Assembly: GCF_000835495.1 (NCBI RefSeq) | Contig: NW_015622543.1 | Location: forward strand, 4,080,619 to 4,144,618 | Direction of reading: 5' to 3' | DNA length: 64,000 nt | DNA from: Cladophialophora immunda | Taxonomy: Eukaryota; Ascomycota; Eurotiomycetes; Chaetothyriales; Herpotrichiellaceae | In this document: piece after piece, positions 14,748-26,383 of the stretch | Layout of the letters: every line of letters begins with the position of its first letter | Numbering within the stretch: position 1 is the first letter of the stretch | Notes under the pieces: model-generated | What the model was told of the DNA's origin: nothing | Seen by the model: the letters and a program-made list of their open reading frames with translations, nothing else | Databases searched by the model: none | Made by a program: the position numbers and the translations under genes

Positions 14748-16829
14748 CTATAGCTCCTCCGCCTCGTCCTGGGACCGTTCCTCTTCGGCCTCAGCCCCGT
14801 CCACGGAATCGAACTTCCCTCCATAATTCCTGACCTCGTCGGCGTCCCCGATGCCCATGTTCTTGGTCGTGCCTTCGTCCGGCCCGCGCCATTGGCCGTG
14901 TTCATCCCACAGGCCGACGCGCGAGTAGAGCCCGGTCTGGGAGCCGCTCATCCAGGCGAAGCGGAAGAACTCGGGTTCCAGGGCGTCGGCCGTGTCGCCC
15001 CGCTCGTGGCGCCGCTTCAGCGTCACGCCCTCGGGGTCCCAGTAGAGTTCCTCGTCGGTGTAGCCGCGCCAGCGCTCGACGTCGTTGATCAGGATGCTCA
15101 CGCCGTCCACCCCGCTGTCGCGGGGCAGCGGGCCCCAGTTGAAGGTGATGTTGGAGACGTCCGGCGCCACGACGGCCGTCACGTTGGGGGATTTCGCGCC
15201 CCACCACGACCCCGGCGAGCCGCTGCCGCCGCCCGAGTTCGCCTCCCCCAGCGCCGCGGGCGTCTGGATGATGGATGCAAACCCCCAGCGCGCGATCCCG
15301 TTGACGAACAGGCCCAGCAACAAGCCCTGGTAGGCGAGACAGGCCCGCGTCTGAGTGAACGTGCCCGGCATGAACAGCATCGCCAAAATGTAATGGTGGA
15401 TCCTCAGGCGCAGGTTGGGGAGCACGAGGAGGATGACCAACGCCAGCGCCATGCCGCCATAGATGGCGAGGTACTTGGGCATGTTCCCCGAGACGCGGAT
15501 GAAGTGGATTTGTGAAATGACAATGGCCAGGACGATGGTGACAATGAGCGCCAGGGCGAACGGCGCGCCTGGTTGCGCCAGGTCACGGGGCGTCAGACGT
15601 TCGATGGGAATGAGCGGTGCGAATGTATAGTTGTTCAGCGCGCCGATGAAACAGAACCCTAAGTACAGCACAGTCTTCTCGATCTGGGCCGTGAGGCCGC
15701 GAAGCAGCGGCAGGGCGGCCACGCGATAGAGGATGACTGCGATGAATGACGCAGGAAGGAGGCGTTCCACCAGTTTGCTGATTGCTTCATAGAAGTTGGC
15801 GGTGTTGGGCGGATCCGAGACCAGCCCGACATGCAAAAACATGACCACGAAGGTGCTGAAGAAGAAGACAGCAGGCGAGGTGGTGAAGATGGAGAGAACC
15901 ACCAGGGCTATAGCCGTGACCACAAAGAGAGGCCATCGCGAATCCGTGGGACATGTTGCCTGGGTGGGCGACAGGCGTTGGAAAGTGAATGATCGTGGGA
16001 ATGTCCCTGCGAAGCTCGTGCTTTCAATCCCATTGGCCTTGGTGGATGGGAAGTTGGTGTGAGACCCCATGAGTGTGGCCACTCCGCAACCGCCGTTGGC
16101 TTCCGTCACGATCCCAGCATGAATGGCTGCCTGGCAGATGAAACTGTCCGCTCGGTAGACAGGCATCGAGTCAGGTTCGCCAGGTTTTGGGCCGCCGACA
16201 ACCAGCCCTTGATACCGCAACGACTGATTCCCGACCATATGTTCTTCTAGTAGATGAGTCCCCTTGCAGTTCGCCGGACAGCGGAAAGTCAAATGCGCCG
16301 AAGAGAAAGGTCGACACATGTTCCCGTTCAATCCGCATCCATTGCCTTCGTTCCAAAAACTGGCGCCACACCACAGATTGCTGGGCTTGCCGTACCCCTT
16401 GATGAATCCAGATGTAGAGTGACTCTTGAGCATAAGCGACCACGTTAAAAACCAACAAACGTATAGTGCCATGAGCAGGATGGCCCGCTGCTTTTTCTTC
16501 GGCGCATATCTATCCAACAGTCTAATAGGTGCTTGCTGGATCTTGGGGTATATTGGCTCTATCCTGAGGACCCGGGGAGGAACCGGACCCCCGACCCATG
16601 TTGCGACTGCCCTGCCTGCTTTGCGGAGCGGTAGGGGCACCCATTTGTACTTGAAGGAACTGGCGGATTCTCGAAGCCACACGGGGATCGGGAGCGCAGT
16701 CGTGGTGGGTGAATCCGGAGTCGATTGGACGTGCAACTCTGGACTCTGGGCACCGCTTGCCGTCTCTTCGTCCGTGAGAGGGAGGGTCTCAGACGCAGGA
16801 TCGTCTTCGTTGTCGCGATATTCAACCAT
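14748..16829 (-). CDS. LCCL-domain multi-pass membrane protein
   Basis: A single frame of 693 residues. Residues 1-110 are a polar cytosolic-type tail. A first membrane helix is at about 116-134 (AILLMALYVCWFLTW). An LCCL-type module follows at about 150-285: NLWCGASFWNEGNGCGLNG, FRCPANC, then YRADSFICQAAIHAG and GGCGVATLMG, with the expected cysteines. From about 300 to 545 a series of further hydrophobic helices follows, then an acidic soluble tail rich in Glu and Asp. This order (TM, LCCL, many TMs) is that of a conserved fungal family of unknown biochemical role. LCCL modules are thought to bind ligands such as glycans or lipids outside the cytosol. No intron is needed. Confidence 0.85.
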   Translation of the reverse strand: MVEYRDNEDDPASETLPLTDEETASGAQSPELHVQSTPDSPTTTALPIPVWLRESASSFKYKWVPLPLRKAGRAVATWVGGPVPPRVLRIEPIYPKIQQAPIRLLDRYAPKKKQRAILLMALYVCWFLTWSLMLKSHSTSGFIKGYGKPSNLWCGASFWNEGNGCGLNGNMCRPFSSAHLTFRCPANCKGTHLLEEHMVGNQSLRYQGLVVGGPKPGEPDSMPVYRADSFICQAAIHAGIVTEANGGCGVATLMGSHTNFPSTKANGIESTSFAGTFPRSFTFQRLSPTQATCPTDSRWPLFVVTAIALVVLSIFTTSPAVFFFSTFVVMFLHVGLVSDPPNTANFYEAISKLVERLLPASFIAVILYRVAALPLLRGLTAQIEKTVLYLGFCFIGALNNYTFAPLIPIERLTPRDLAQPGAPFALALIVTIVLAIVISQIHFIRVSGNMPKYLAIYGGMALALVILLVLPNLRLRIHHYILAMLFMPGTFTQTRACLAYQGLLLGLFVNGIARWGFASIIQTPAALGEANSGGGSGSPGSWWGAKSPNVTAVVAPDVSNITFNWGPLPRDSGVDGVSILINDVERWRGYTDEELYWDPEGVTLKRRHERGDTADALEPEFFRFAWMSGSQTGLYSRVGLWDEHGQWRGPDEGTTKNMGIGDADEVRNYGGKFDSVDGAEAEEERSQDEAEEL

Positions 16830-17736
16830 TTCGGACGAGGGGGGAGGAAGGAATCTAGAGGGGGATGAGGCGAAACTGGGAAACGATACCGCAGCAGCTA
16901 TCGAAAAGGAAACATCGAGGCAGGAGGCAGAAGAATAGATACCAGAAGCAGATCAGCGGACGCGCAAACAAACCAATGCTAATAATAAATGAAACGTGTG
17001 ACTGAGGGTGCGGAACGAATGGAGCGAGTTGGGTTGCGCGGGTGTTGCTGACACTGGCAGAAAAAGACACCGCCAAATTCATATGGGGCTCGCCTCTCCA
17101 ACCACATTCTATACCGAAACCCGTGCGGAATACTCGGGTGTACTTCTGCCTCGAGATCTCGCCTGAGGAGCAGTTGCGATATTTGAGACCAGAGCACGCG
17201 TTAATTCTCAGCAGTCCACATTCTCAACGGTTTGTTCGATGCGATCAGAAGCAGATACATTAGCTACTCTCTGGACACGAGTCAGCTTGTACAACTGGAG
17301 CCTTCTGTGTTAGGTGATGATACTGCCATTCTTCCATCTGCGACACTGGATCTTTTAAAGCAAAGGCTTGCGGAGCTGCGGGCGACGACACAGTAACAGT
17401 CAAAGGCAACAGAATCCATGCTAAGTGACTTCCTCAAGCCTGTTCTCGGCGAGGCACAGCATCTGGAGAACGACTTTCGCTGTCGAGGCTGGCCAATGAG
17501 GGCTGGGCAGGCTGCGAAAAGGCGGCAGGGCGAAAAGATCTCAACTGCAACTCAATCTCACTTCGTTCATGGCGGTGCGTAGCCTGACAACTTTGACAAG
17601 CAAACAAGTGAAAGAAGGAGGTAGGTAATCAACGTCCAATCTGGCTTTCAACGACTGCGCTGTGGCAATGCACAAATGCTGGTCATTAAGTTCCCCTCCA
17701 TACAGTCTCTCCTGCTAAACTCCTCCCTGGACGGCT
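16830..17736. other. Intergenic, promoter of the LCCL gene and 3' flank of the sugar porter
   Basis: About 900 bases with only short, non-conserved open frames. No RNA gene is recognised. Confidence 0.45.
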
Positions 17737-19492
17737 TTACTCCTCAGTGGACTCTACGTGCATCTGCACCTCCTTCGATGGAACTCGTTCCTTTTCATGC
17801 TCCATCTCAGGGAGGCCATGAGCCTGATATGCCACGACCAAGTCATCGTCACCAAACAAAGCAGCAACCTCCTCCAATGGCTTGTTCAGCGTGTCTGGGA
17901 AGGTAAAGTAGACAATGACCGTTCCGATGGCTGTACAGATGATGAAGAATAGGTCTGGATTGTCGTTAGTCTCCGAAGACTGTCTCGAGACAACCCACAC
18001 TAGAGTCTTCTGGCCGACCCGGTACAGGTCTTGGGGGCGTACGTACAGTATTTCCAGCCAATGTTCTTGAATGCAGTGGGTGCGGCCTGCAACCACACAA
18101 TGTTGGTGACGGCGTACGTCGCCATTCCAATCGTCACCCCATGGGCTCGGATATGGGTGGGAAAGATCTCGGCCGTGTACCACCAGGTCACGCCGTCGAG
18201 GAAACCAGCGTAGAAAAAGACGTAAAGGTAGTTGAATGCGACGCATGCGCCCAGGCCGGCCTTGTTGTCCGTGTGGCCGTATGTTGCTACCATTGCGGCC
18301 TCAAGAATGACAGAGAGGCAGCAACCGGAAAGGCCGATGACAATGAGGCGCGGGCGTGGCATGCGATCAACCCAGAGCGGAGCGAGAACGTTGAAAGTGA
18401 ACGATGCCACGAGCCACCCAGCTTGGAGGAAAAGTTGGTCCTGAGGACTATAACCCAACGCGCCATAGACGATGGTGGCATAGTCTGAGGTAGGGTACTT
18501 GTTAGCCATTGGTTCCTTGCCACCAGACGAAGCCAGGACCACGCTTACTGTTGATGATTAGTACTCCAGAGCTGACGAGAGTGAAGATGAGGACAACGGC
18601 CATCCACACTCGTCTCCTGTACGACGGCCGCTGCAACAAGTGCAGGTAACCTCCCTGGAGGGAACGCTCAAACTGGATCTGTTGTTTCATCTGCGCGAAT
18701 TCGACGGCTGCAAAATCCTCCTGGCCATGGCGAATGTGAACCTTTCGGACAACTCTCTCGGCTTCTTCCACGCGATCTTTCAGAAGATAGTATCGCGGGC
18801 TCTCAGGAACGAACCACAAGCAGATCAAGCACAGGATGCACGGAAGACAGCCAATGGCGATCGGCCCGCGCCAGGAGTCGGCGTTCTTATAGAAGAAAAA
18901 GCCAACGCCGATCCAAGAAGCGGAGACATAGCCGATGTTGATGAAGATGGGATTAATATCGGACAGCACACCCCGATCCTTTGGTGGTACGATCTCGGCG
19001 ATCCAGAGAGGAATGCCCGTCAGAGCCATGTATGCCCTACGAACCAACTTAGCAATTACATCGCCATTACAGGCGTGGAAGCACAGCTTGTCCGCGGTTT
19101 TTCGAAGTTACTCACCCGATCCCCGAGATGAACCTGAAGGCTATAAACATCCCAATGTTGACTGAGCCAGCAAGGATAGCGGTGGAGATGAGCAATGTAA
19201 GGACACCAGCGCCGATCACTGGCTTGCGCCCATATTTATCGGCAAAGATGGCGACGGCGAGAGCCCCAAAGAACCCGCCAACGAAAAAGAGGGCGTTGGC
19301 CGCGCCGAGGAGGGCAGAGACATTGGAGGCAGTGTCGAGACCCATCTCGTGCAAGAATGACGGCTGACCCATCGTCGTTGCAATGATTGAGGCACCGTAG
19401 CCATAGGCTGCAGTGCCCCACGACACACCGGCGCAGTGCCAGATGGTCGCAGTGGTGTAGTGTCGACGAGGCTTTGCTTCGAGGGTCTCCAT
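17737..19492 (-). CDS. MFS sugar-porter family transporter
   Basis: Four exons, 19116-19492, 18549-19036, 18047-18484 and 17737-17954, give 506 residues in one frame. Junctions restore family text: FRFISGIG-AYMALTG, VLIIN-NYATIVYG and WKY-YLFFIICTAIG. Hallmarks are DKYGRKP after helix 2, PESPRYY in the central loop, FPTHIRAHG after helix 10 and FPDTLNKPLEEVAALFGD near the C-terminus. These define the sugar porter branch (hexose, lactose, quinate-like permeases) at the plasma membrane. In DKYGRKP the usual second Arg is Lys. The gene is divergent from the BVMO at 20241 with a 748-base shared promoter, which suggests uptake of a compound handled by the BVMO/SDR pair. The substrate is not identifiable. 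Confidence 0.9.
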
Positions 19493-20240
19493 TGAGGCGG
19501 GTGTTTGAGTTGTGCACAGTCCAGAACTGAGAAGGTGGATAGTGTTCTCGATTATAAGCAAGATGGCGAATCCGGCTCGTGCAAGATCCCCTCCCACGGG
19601 GTCGACTAGCCCTCTGATGGAATTGTTCCAGGTCTGGGGAGCAGAATCTGGGGCAACCTGCTCGGCACGGCCAATGCCCCGAGAGCAACACACGGCCTGT
19701 ATACGAACAGCCTCGGGGCATGGCAGACGAGGAAGCAGTCAGTCGCAAACCTTACCTTCCGATCTCGCAGTCTCATTTCGCTTCTTGCACCTCGGGTTTA
19801 TTGGATCCTTTTCCAAGGGACTATGGCAAGCGTCTGCAGGGTTCCAGGTATTGAGTAATAGGCCAGATGTGGGTATCCACGGCGTGTTGGATGGGCACTG
19901 GGCAACTATGGTCATTGGTTACAACCACCGAAGTACAAATTAGTGGACAATAGCTCCGGCTATAATAGAAGTCTTGGATGATTGGACAGGAGACCGAAGG
20001 ACCCCGGCTATGATAAACTGCTCTTCAATGGCTGTGGCTGTGCTCCACGCTTCTCGTCTCCGCACCCCAGAATACTCCGGCCGGCCTGGACTAACAGCCT
20101 CGGGCGACAGAAAGAGTATTACCAGGGTAGGTTTAAGATGGAATATAGGACGCACACTGTGAAGAAGAAAGCACGATATTGATCTGCACAGTCTCCCGAG
20201 ACTCGACAGCCAGGACACACCAGTGACCACCGTAATCAAC
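19493..20240. promoter_or_regulatory. Shared divergent promoter, transporter / Baeyer-Villiger monooxygenase
   Basis: A 748-base spacer between two start codons in opposite directions. CGG triplets with possible Zn2Cys6 half-site character occur, but I cannot assign a bound factor. The Zn2Cys6 gene at 23.5-25.7 kb is the obvious candidate regulator by position only. Confidence 0.4.
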
Positions 20241-21896
20241 ATGTCGAGCACACAAGTCAACGGGAACCATGTGAATGGGACCTCGGCGCTGGACTATGAT
20301 GTCCTGATCGTCGGTGCAGGCCTTTCCGGATGTTATACTCTGATCAAGGCTCTTGAGTTGGGGCTCCGTGTCAAAGTTCTCGAGGCCGGCACGGACGTGG
20401 GCGGCAACTGGTACTGGAATCGCTACCCAGGATGTCGCGTGGACTCTGAAAGCTACACCTATGCTTTGACCTTCTCCCCAGAAATCCTCAAGGAATGGAA
20501 CTGGTCGGAGCATTTTGCCTCTCAGCCGGAAATCCACAAGTACATCAGATTCGTGGCCGACAAATACAACATTCGCCCATACATCCAGTTCTCCTCCCCG
20601 GTGGTCAGCGCTCATTTCAATGAACAGAACAATTCGTGGAAACTGACCACGGACAAAGGCGAAAGCTTCACCTCGCGCTTCTTCATCACTTGCGTCGGCC
20701 CCCTTTCCGCAGTCACGCTTCCACGCTATCCCGGACTGCAGGATTTCAAAGGACCCTGGGCGCACACTGCTCGCTGGCCAAAAGCCGGGATAGACTATCA
20801 TGGCAAGCGCGTGGCTGTGGTCGGCACAGGCGCCTCCGGCATCCAAGCTATCCAAGAAGTAGCCAAGACGGTCAGCCATCTGTCCGTCTTCCAGCGCCGG
20901 CCCAACTGGGCCGCGCCGCTGCACAACAGCAAGATCAGCCAGGCAGAAATGGACAAGATCAGAGCTGGATATCCGGAGCTGTTCCAGTACTGCCGCGAGT
21001 CCTTCGGTGGCTTCGTCCACCGCGCGAGCCCCAAGGCCGCGCTGGAGACTCCGCCGGAAGAGCGAGAAGCATTCTGGCAGAAACTCTATGACTCGCCCGG
21101 GTTTGGGCTTTGGATGGGCAACTACAAGGACGTGCTCGTGAACCAGGAGGCCAACAACCTCCTGAACGAGTTCGTCGCAAAGAAAATCCGTGAGAGGGTC
21201 AAGGATCCGGAGACGGCAGAGAAACTGATCCCGAAAGACCATGGATTTGGAACTCGGCGCGTGCCACTCGAGACCAACTACTTCGAAGTCTACAACCAGG
21301 ACAACGTCGAGCTGGTGGATCTCACTGCGACTCCCATCGAGCGAGTCACGGAGAAGGGCATCCTGACGGCCGACGGCACAGAACGGGAATTCGACGTGAT
21401 TATTTACGCCACGGGATTCGATCCCATCATGGGCTCCTTTGACCGGATTGACATCCGCGGTCTCGGCGGGCGCCGCTTGAAGGACGCCTGGAAGGACGGG
21501 CCGAGAACGTACTTGGGCCTGACGGTCGAAGGATTCCCCAACATGGGCATGATCATGGGCCCGCACGGCGCGCTGGGCAATATCCCACTCAGCATTCAGA
21601 GCAGCGTGGAGTGGACCGCCGACCTTCTCAAATACGCCCGCGACCACAACACGGTGTACTTCGAGCCGAAGCCCGAGAGTGTGGATGACTGGACGAACAC
21701 CGTGGCCGGATTGGCAAAGAACCTGCTCTCCAGCGGCGTCGATTCCTGGATCACAGGCGTCAACAAGAATGTAGAAGGGCGGCAGAACCGAATCGTCGCC
21801 CGATACAGCGGCAGTGGCCCTTCATTCCGCCAACGATGTGCGGACGAAGCCGCCAGTGGATACAGTGGGATGAAGCTTATGTCTGCTCCAGCTTAG
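20241..21896 (+). CDS. Baeyer-Villiger monooxygenase, type I flavoprotein (cyclohexanone monooxygenase-like)
   Basis: An intronless frame of 551 residues. The FAD Rossmann motif is GAGLSG at 25-30, followed by GGNWYWNRYPGCRVDSESY. The BVMO fingerprint F-x-G-x3-H-x3-W-P is present in full as FKGPWAHTARWP (169-180). The NADPH Rossmann motif is GTGASG (195-200), and ATGFD occurs at about 394. Such enzymes use NADPH and O2 to insert oxygen next to a ketone, giving an ester or lactone. The ATG at 20241 is the first methionine; the frame runs only six codons further upstream. No signal peptide or PTS1 (ends in SAPA), so it is probably cytosolic. Neighbours (transporter, SDR, regulator) fit alicyclic or aromatic ketone catabolism, but substrate is inference. 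Confidence 0.94.
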   Translation: MSSTQVNGNHVNGTSALDYDVLIVGAGLSGCYTLIKALELGLRVKVLEAGTDVGGNWYWNRYPGCRVDSESYTYALTFSPEILKEWNWSEHFASQPEIHKYIRFVADKYNIRPYIQFSSPVVSAHFNEQNNSWKLTTDKGESFTSRFFITCVGPLSAVTLPRYPGLQDFKGPWAHTARWPKAGIDYHGKRVAVVGTGASGIQAIQEVAKTVSHLSVFQRRPNWAAPLHNSKISQAEMDKIRAGYPELFQYCRESFGGFVHRASPKAALETPPEEREAFWQKLYDSPGFGLWMGNYKDVLVNQEANNLLNEFVAKKIRERVKDPETAEKLIPKDHGFGTRRVPLETNYFEVYNQDNVELVDLTATPIERVTEKGILTADGTEREFDVIIYATGFDPIMGSFDRIDIRGLGGRRLKDAWKDGPRTYLGLTVEGFPNMGMIMGPHGALGNIPLSIQSSVEWTADLLKYARDHNTVYFEPKPESVDDWTNTVAGLAKNLLSSGVDSWITGVNKNVEGRQNRIVARYSGSGPSFRQRCADEAASGYSGMKLMSAPA

Positions 21897-22214
21897 ACGA
21901 TAGGTATTAACAAGGAGACGGAGCGAATTCCATATCTAGTTGTGCACGCAATTTCTCATGTGCTGCTTTTGTTCGGCCGCTCCATTGAGTAGAGACGCTG
22001 ATAGCACAATGACCCTCGCTTTTTACATCTTATCTCTCGTGCTTTCTGACCTCTCTTGCTTCGTATACTTGGGAACCGGTCTCAAATTCAAGCGAAGAAT
22101 GAAACTGGAGATGGCAGAGCCCCTCGAAACGGAGGAAACGGGAATGAAATTCTGTGAGTAAATGTGTTTATTGTGTGCTGTGGACACTGTAGCCTTACAA
22201 CATGGCGATGTCAT
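21897..22214. other. Convergent gap between BVMO and SDR
   Basis: 318 bases, presumably both 3' UTRs. Nothing else is visible. Confidence 0.5.
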
Positions 22215-23077
22215 TCAGGGCAATGCCGCGCCAACGTTGATGTTGGTCCCAAAAACCTCGGCCGAGTCTTCGCTGAGCAACCAGACGGCAACACGGGCAA
22301 CATCTTCGGGACGAATCATTTGCCATCCTCTCGCCTTCCAATCTGCCAGCTGGGCCTCGTTGCCAGCCACAAACTTGCTCAGCATGGGGGTTTCGGTGGA
22401 TCCTGCGAGAGACGGGTCTTAATCAAATTCTGCAGCCTTGCCACGCGCAAAAGTGCGGCGCGGGAATATGGTAAAGGTTGCGGAAGCTTACCTGGCGAGA
22501 TGCAATTGACACGGATGCCCAGGTGCTGGCAGTCCTTGGCCACGCTCTGGGAGAAATGGGCGACCGCGGCCTTGGAGGTGCGGTAGGCATAGATGTCGGG
22601 GTCGTGCTTCAAGGACGCCATGCTGCTGATGTTGACGATGCCGCGGTCGGCCTTTCCGAGCGCCTTCATGGCCCCGATCTCGGCCCGCGTGCAGTAGAAG
22701 ACGCCGTCGAGGTTGACGCCGATCACGCGCTTCCAGTCCTCGTTGGACTCTTCCAGGATCGCCGGGGACTGCCTCTGGTTGAGCGGCTGGGGGAGGCCGG
22801 CCACATTGGCCGCCCCGTGCAGGTCCCCGAACTTCTGGACGACGGCCGTGATCCAGTCGTCCACCGCGGATGATTTCGTGACGTCCAGGACGGTGGTGAA
22901 GAGCTGGGTCTGGGGGTTCGCCTTGGCCACTCTCTCCTTGAGAGCACCGAATCCTTGGTCGGAGATGTCGCTTGCCGCGACAGCCCGAGCCCCCCTCTGG
23001 GCGAGAAGGGTGCAGATTGCAGCCCCCATGCCGGAGCCTCCTCCCGTGACAGCGAAGACCTTTCCCTCGACGCTCAT
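22215..23077 (-). CDS. Short-chain dehydrogenase/reductase (classical SDR)
   Basis: Exons 22492-23077 and 22215-22402 encode 257 residues. The 89-base intron (GTAAGC...CAG) joins NCISPG-STETPMLSKF, as expected at the end of the SDR core. The cofactor motif is TGGGSGMG (11-18) with NVAG at 91-94. The catalytic residues read as S in VNISSMAS (about 152) and Y165-R-T-S-K169. D36 follows strand beta-2 (AASDIS), which favours NAD over NADP. It is the size of a classical SDR. Position next to a BVMO suggests oxidation of a secondary alcohol to the ketone substrate, or handling of the product alcohol. That coupling is inferred from context only. Confidence 0.92.
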
Positions 23078-23540
23078 GCTGGGCCAAGCTTGGAGTATTT
23101 TTGGTGAGTTTGATGCAAGCCACGAAGTGTTGTGTATGTGACGGCGACGATATTGTTCTTCTCCTCGGAAACTCGAGCCCCAGAATGTGGCCTGCCTATA
23201 TCACCTTTGTACTTGCTCCCGAGGGAGAGAGGCATCGTACTCCAACCTCGAGTTGTCATCGGCAAAGTCGCAAATGGGAAGGAGACACCCCGGCATCCTG
23301 TTCTCCACCATATGTCCTCGTTTCGGCCCTTGATTCAGCGGGCATCCTTTTCATTGGATGTTTCTCCGGACTCCACAATTGGCACTGCTTCAGGGGGTGT
23401 CGTTGCGGGGGCCCCGGTGCTTGGTGTGACTGTTGCCCGGGTCAAGTCGGCTGTAGTGTAATTACTCGGTATTTCAGTGGTTAACTTAGCCTCGTCTTTC
23501 TATACGGATCTGCTCCCCGGGTGAGATGGCATGCCATTCA
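23078..23540. other. Intergenic upstream of the SDR
   Basis: 463 bases holding the SDR promoter and the 3' flank of the Zn2Cys6 gene. No gene is seen. Confidence 0.5.
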
Positions 23541-25732
23541 TCAAAATAAAGGAACACCATCACTATGTACATCAATGTCTCTGAACAGGTCATAGAGCTG
23601 CAGCGTGACATCGTCTGGCCATTCAATTTCGGGGAACGGCATTGCCATACAATGTTTGACCAACAAAGTGGCCATCAGTGTGCTTGTCTCGGCGGTGACG
23701 TTGGGAAAGTAGTCCATCCATTCCAGATTGTCAGCTGCAGCACTGTCATCGGGACCGCCTGCGCGAGAATGATAGTAGTTGCCTGGCTGTGTGAGCGATC
23801 GCGGCAGTGAGGGAGACGCAGGGCCGGCTTCCGCTCTGAGCAACCTCTCAATGCCGATATTGAACATCTGGGCGGTGTTGGAGAATGCAGATAGTTCCTT
23901 GAGGGCGACTCGTAAGATGCAAATGTCCGCCTCGGCGTTGGACGCCAGACCCTCGACGCTCTGTGCGTGAAGAAGAGCCAGAATAGCCACACTGCAGTAC
24001 CAGCTGGCCTCGCAGCCCAGGACCCGGATGGTTCCTCGACTCAAGTACGCGTTGAAGATGCGCGCGATGCCCGAAGCCGCCGCAATGGCAGGGATCGATG
24101 CTCTCGGGATCGATCCTCGACCCTTTGTGAAATGTAGCAGGGTGACCACGGTGAGGTAGCCGAGATGTAAATAGTACACATCTCGATTAAAATTGAGCGT
24201 GTTCAAGTCACCTACCGGCAGCTGCAGGCAAGTAGGCAAGGATTGAACCCAGTTGATCAACTCCGTCGCGAGGGTGCCTTTGCCATGGTCACCTCTTCTT
24301 CGAGACAGCTCTTTGGTTATCTGTCCTGCGACATCCCAGAGACGCACCCAGTGAACGAAAATCACGGCGGTCAGGTCTTCTGGCTCCGGAAAGTCGTTAC
24401 AGGTAACCATCCGCACGTCGCATGAGTCCGTGTCGACGATAATAGGCCTTCCTTGCGCCAGGGCGGCGATGCGGTCCCTGGTCTTGGAAAAAGTGTTAGG
24501 AAAGGATGTTTCACTACTTCAGGTGGGCAAAACTCACAAACAAGGTCCACCATATCCTTCGCCTCAGCGCCGGGGTCCCCCCATGGCGGGTTGACTCACC
24601 AGGGCCAAGTTCACGGTGTAAGCCCATCTGCTGGGCCAACCGAACCGCTGTCCCGATCCACCACCAGTTGCTGTCCATGCTGATCAAGTTGGGCTGATCT
24701 AGGCGGTACCAATGGAACAACATAATGGCACACAGCTGTGACAGTGGATTGTCGGGATGGTTGGCATAAAAGAGGCCTTTTGCTCGTCTGTAGTGATCTG
24801 CAGCTGTCGTGTGAGCAATCAAAGGCGGCCTGAGATGTGTGCCACACAGAGCGATGGCATGCCTGAGCATGGGGGAGGATAGATTTCTTGCCGATGCTTG
24901 AAGCATCTGGGTGTCCAGGACAGGGCACCAGAGGTAGATATATTTGAGATATGTCTCCAGGTAGCTCTGCATCAGTGGGTGCGGAATGTTGTCGAGGTCA
25001 CTGTGCCGGTCCACCAACAAAGCTGCTGTTGAGTGGTTTTCGGCATTATCGACACCAAAAATCTGCATGCACCCACTATCTCCTAGGTAGCTCTGAAAGT
25101 CCTGGCGTTTATGATTGTCATCATCCGTCAAACCAGGCCCAAGATCCGAGCTTTTCGTCGCTGGGGTCGATTTATCGCCCGCCTCCACGTTCAACACCCT
25201 CTGCCCAGCGCTCGAGGTTTGCGCGTTGAATGTAGTTGATGCGGGAGAGACCTGATCGCGTGCGTCGTCTGCGATAGGATATGTCGCCAACAAAAGGTGA
25301 GAGTCATCCTCGACGCGATGGTGTCCCTCGAAATCGTCTGGCGAAGGTCGTTCCGGTTCACCATGATCCTGAAACAAGGCGATGCCATGTGGTTCAAGGC
25401 GGTTGGGGGCGAGAAGAGGTAGAAGCCTTCGTCTCCGCCGACCGCGATTCGATGGCCGCAAGCTGCGGCAGTTAGGAAATGGCTGTGTCAGGTAAGAGCG
25501 GAAAGGATCGGGGCTCTCCACGCACTGGCAGACAGTCTGAGCGCCAATGCAGTTCTGGCACTTTGCCGTAGCCGCATCGTTACGCACGGTGAAAATACAT
25601 TTTATCTTGCTCGAGCGTGAGTCGGTTCTGCGGTGGAGCCAAGGATTGACTGGAGGCACTTACCTTTTTGGAGTGACAACGATCGCAAGCCCGGCCCGCT
25701 CGCTGGCGGAGCCTGTCAATGACTTCAGTCAT
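23541..25732 (-). CDS. Zn2Cys6 transcription factor with fungal-specific middle homology region
   Basis: Exons 25664-25732, 24538-25605 and 23541-24482 give 692 residues. The zinc cluster is split by the first intron: CDRCHSKK on exon 1 and IKC plus the rest on exon 2. Together they give C16-x2-C19-x6-C26-x12-C39-x2-C42-x6-C49, an exact binuclear cluster spacing. The second junction gives RRRIWWTLF-TRDRIAALAQGRP, the conserved centre of the fungal_trans domain. A basic Arg-rich stretch follows the cluster near residue 75. It should act in the nucleus as a DNA-binding regulator. Its place beside the SDR and BVMO suggests a pathway-specific role. The very short first exon would be missed by simple open-frame prediction. 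Confidence 0.9.
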
Positions 25733-26383
25733 CTGACCGGCATAGGTTGCGACTCGGGATTCTCGGGTGTCGACAACAAGGAGAAAGAGAGTGATAGCAG
25801 AAGCAATAGGGGTTAACCGAGAAGCAGTCCGATACCCTTGCTGTTATGTTATGCGCCCCGGATATGCCCAGCAAGTGGCTGCGGGGTAACATGCCGAGGA
25901 GGCAGCCTTGCAAGTCCCTAGTATTTCTCCAGTCTTCCTTTTAGAACACTCCCCGGGCATTGGGATGAGATTCCGTGTTTGAGGGGTGGAATCGAGCCCA
26001 TCCCTCCATTCAGAGGACATATCAGCTGCTCGTCGCACATTTTGCCGTCCTTCACCTGGACTCCCTTGCCCTGGTCTCCCCGGCCCCGGTCAGGCTCTAG
26101 CTGACCCACTTTGAAGCCGGCCCAATCATGGAACCTGCATAATGCCGAGCGAGCTCACCGGAACCGCCGACTGTTGTTGCCCCTGACCAAACACGTCCCT
26201 TTGGCATGGTATCTGTAGCCACCTGTATTGATTGGCTGCAGACAAGACCGCCGGCAATGGCTATCAAAAGTACCACTTGGGTAGGTTATCACGTTTGCTG
26301 TGTGGAGAGACAAGGTCGAGAGGTCGATATTTGAGTGATGGCGCATCCGCGCAGCGGGACTGACATGCGCAGCCGCAGTCAGT
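25733..26383. other. Spacer between the Zn2Cys6 gene and the BVMO relic
   Basis: About 650 bases containing the promoter of the Zn2Cys6 gene on the left. Short open frames here have no recognisable content. Confidence 0.45.

Noticed and set aside
20133..21647. 504-codon minus-strand frame opposite the BVMO
   Set aside because: The plus strand carries every BVMO motif; the minus frame has no recognisable domain and arises from high third-position GC.
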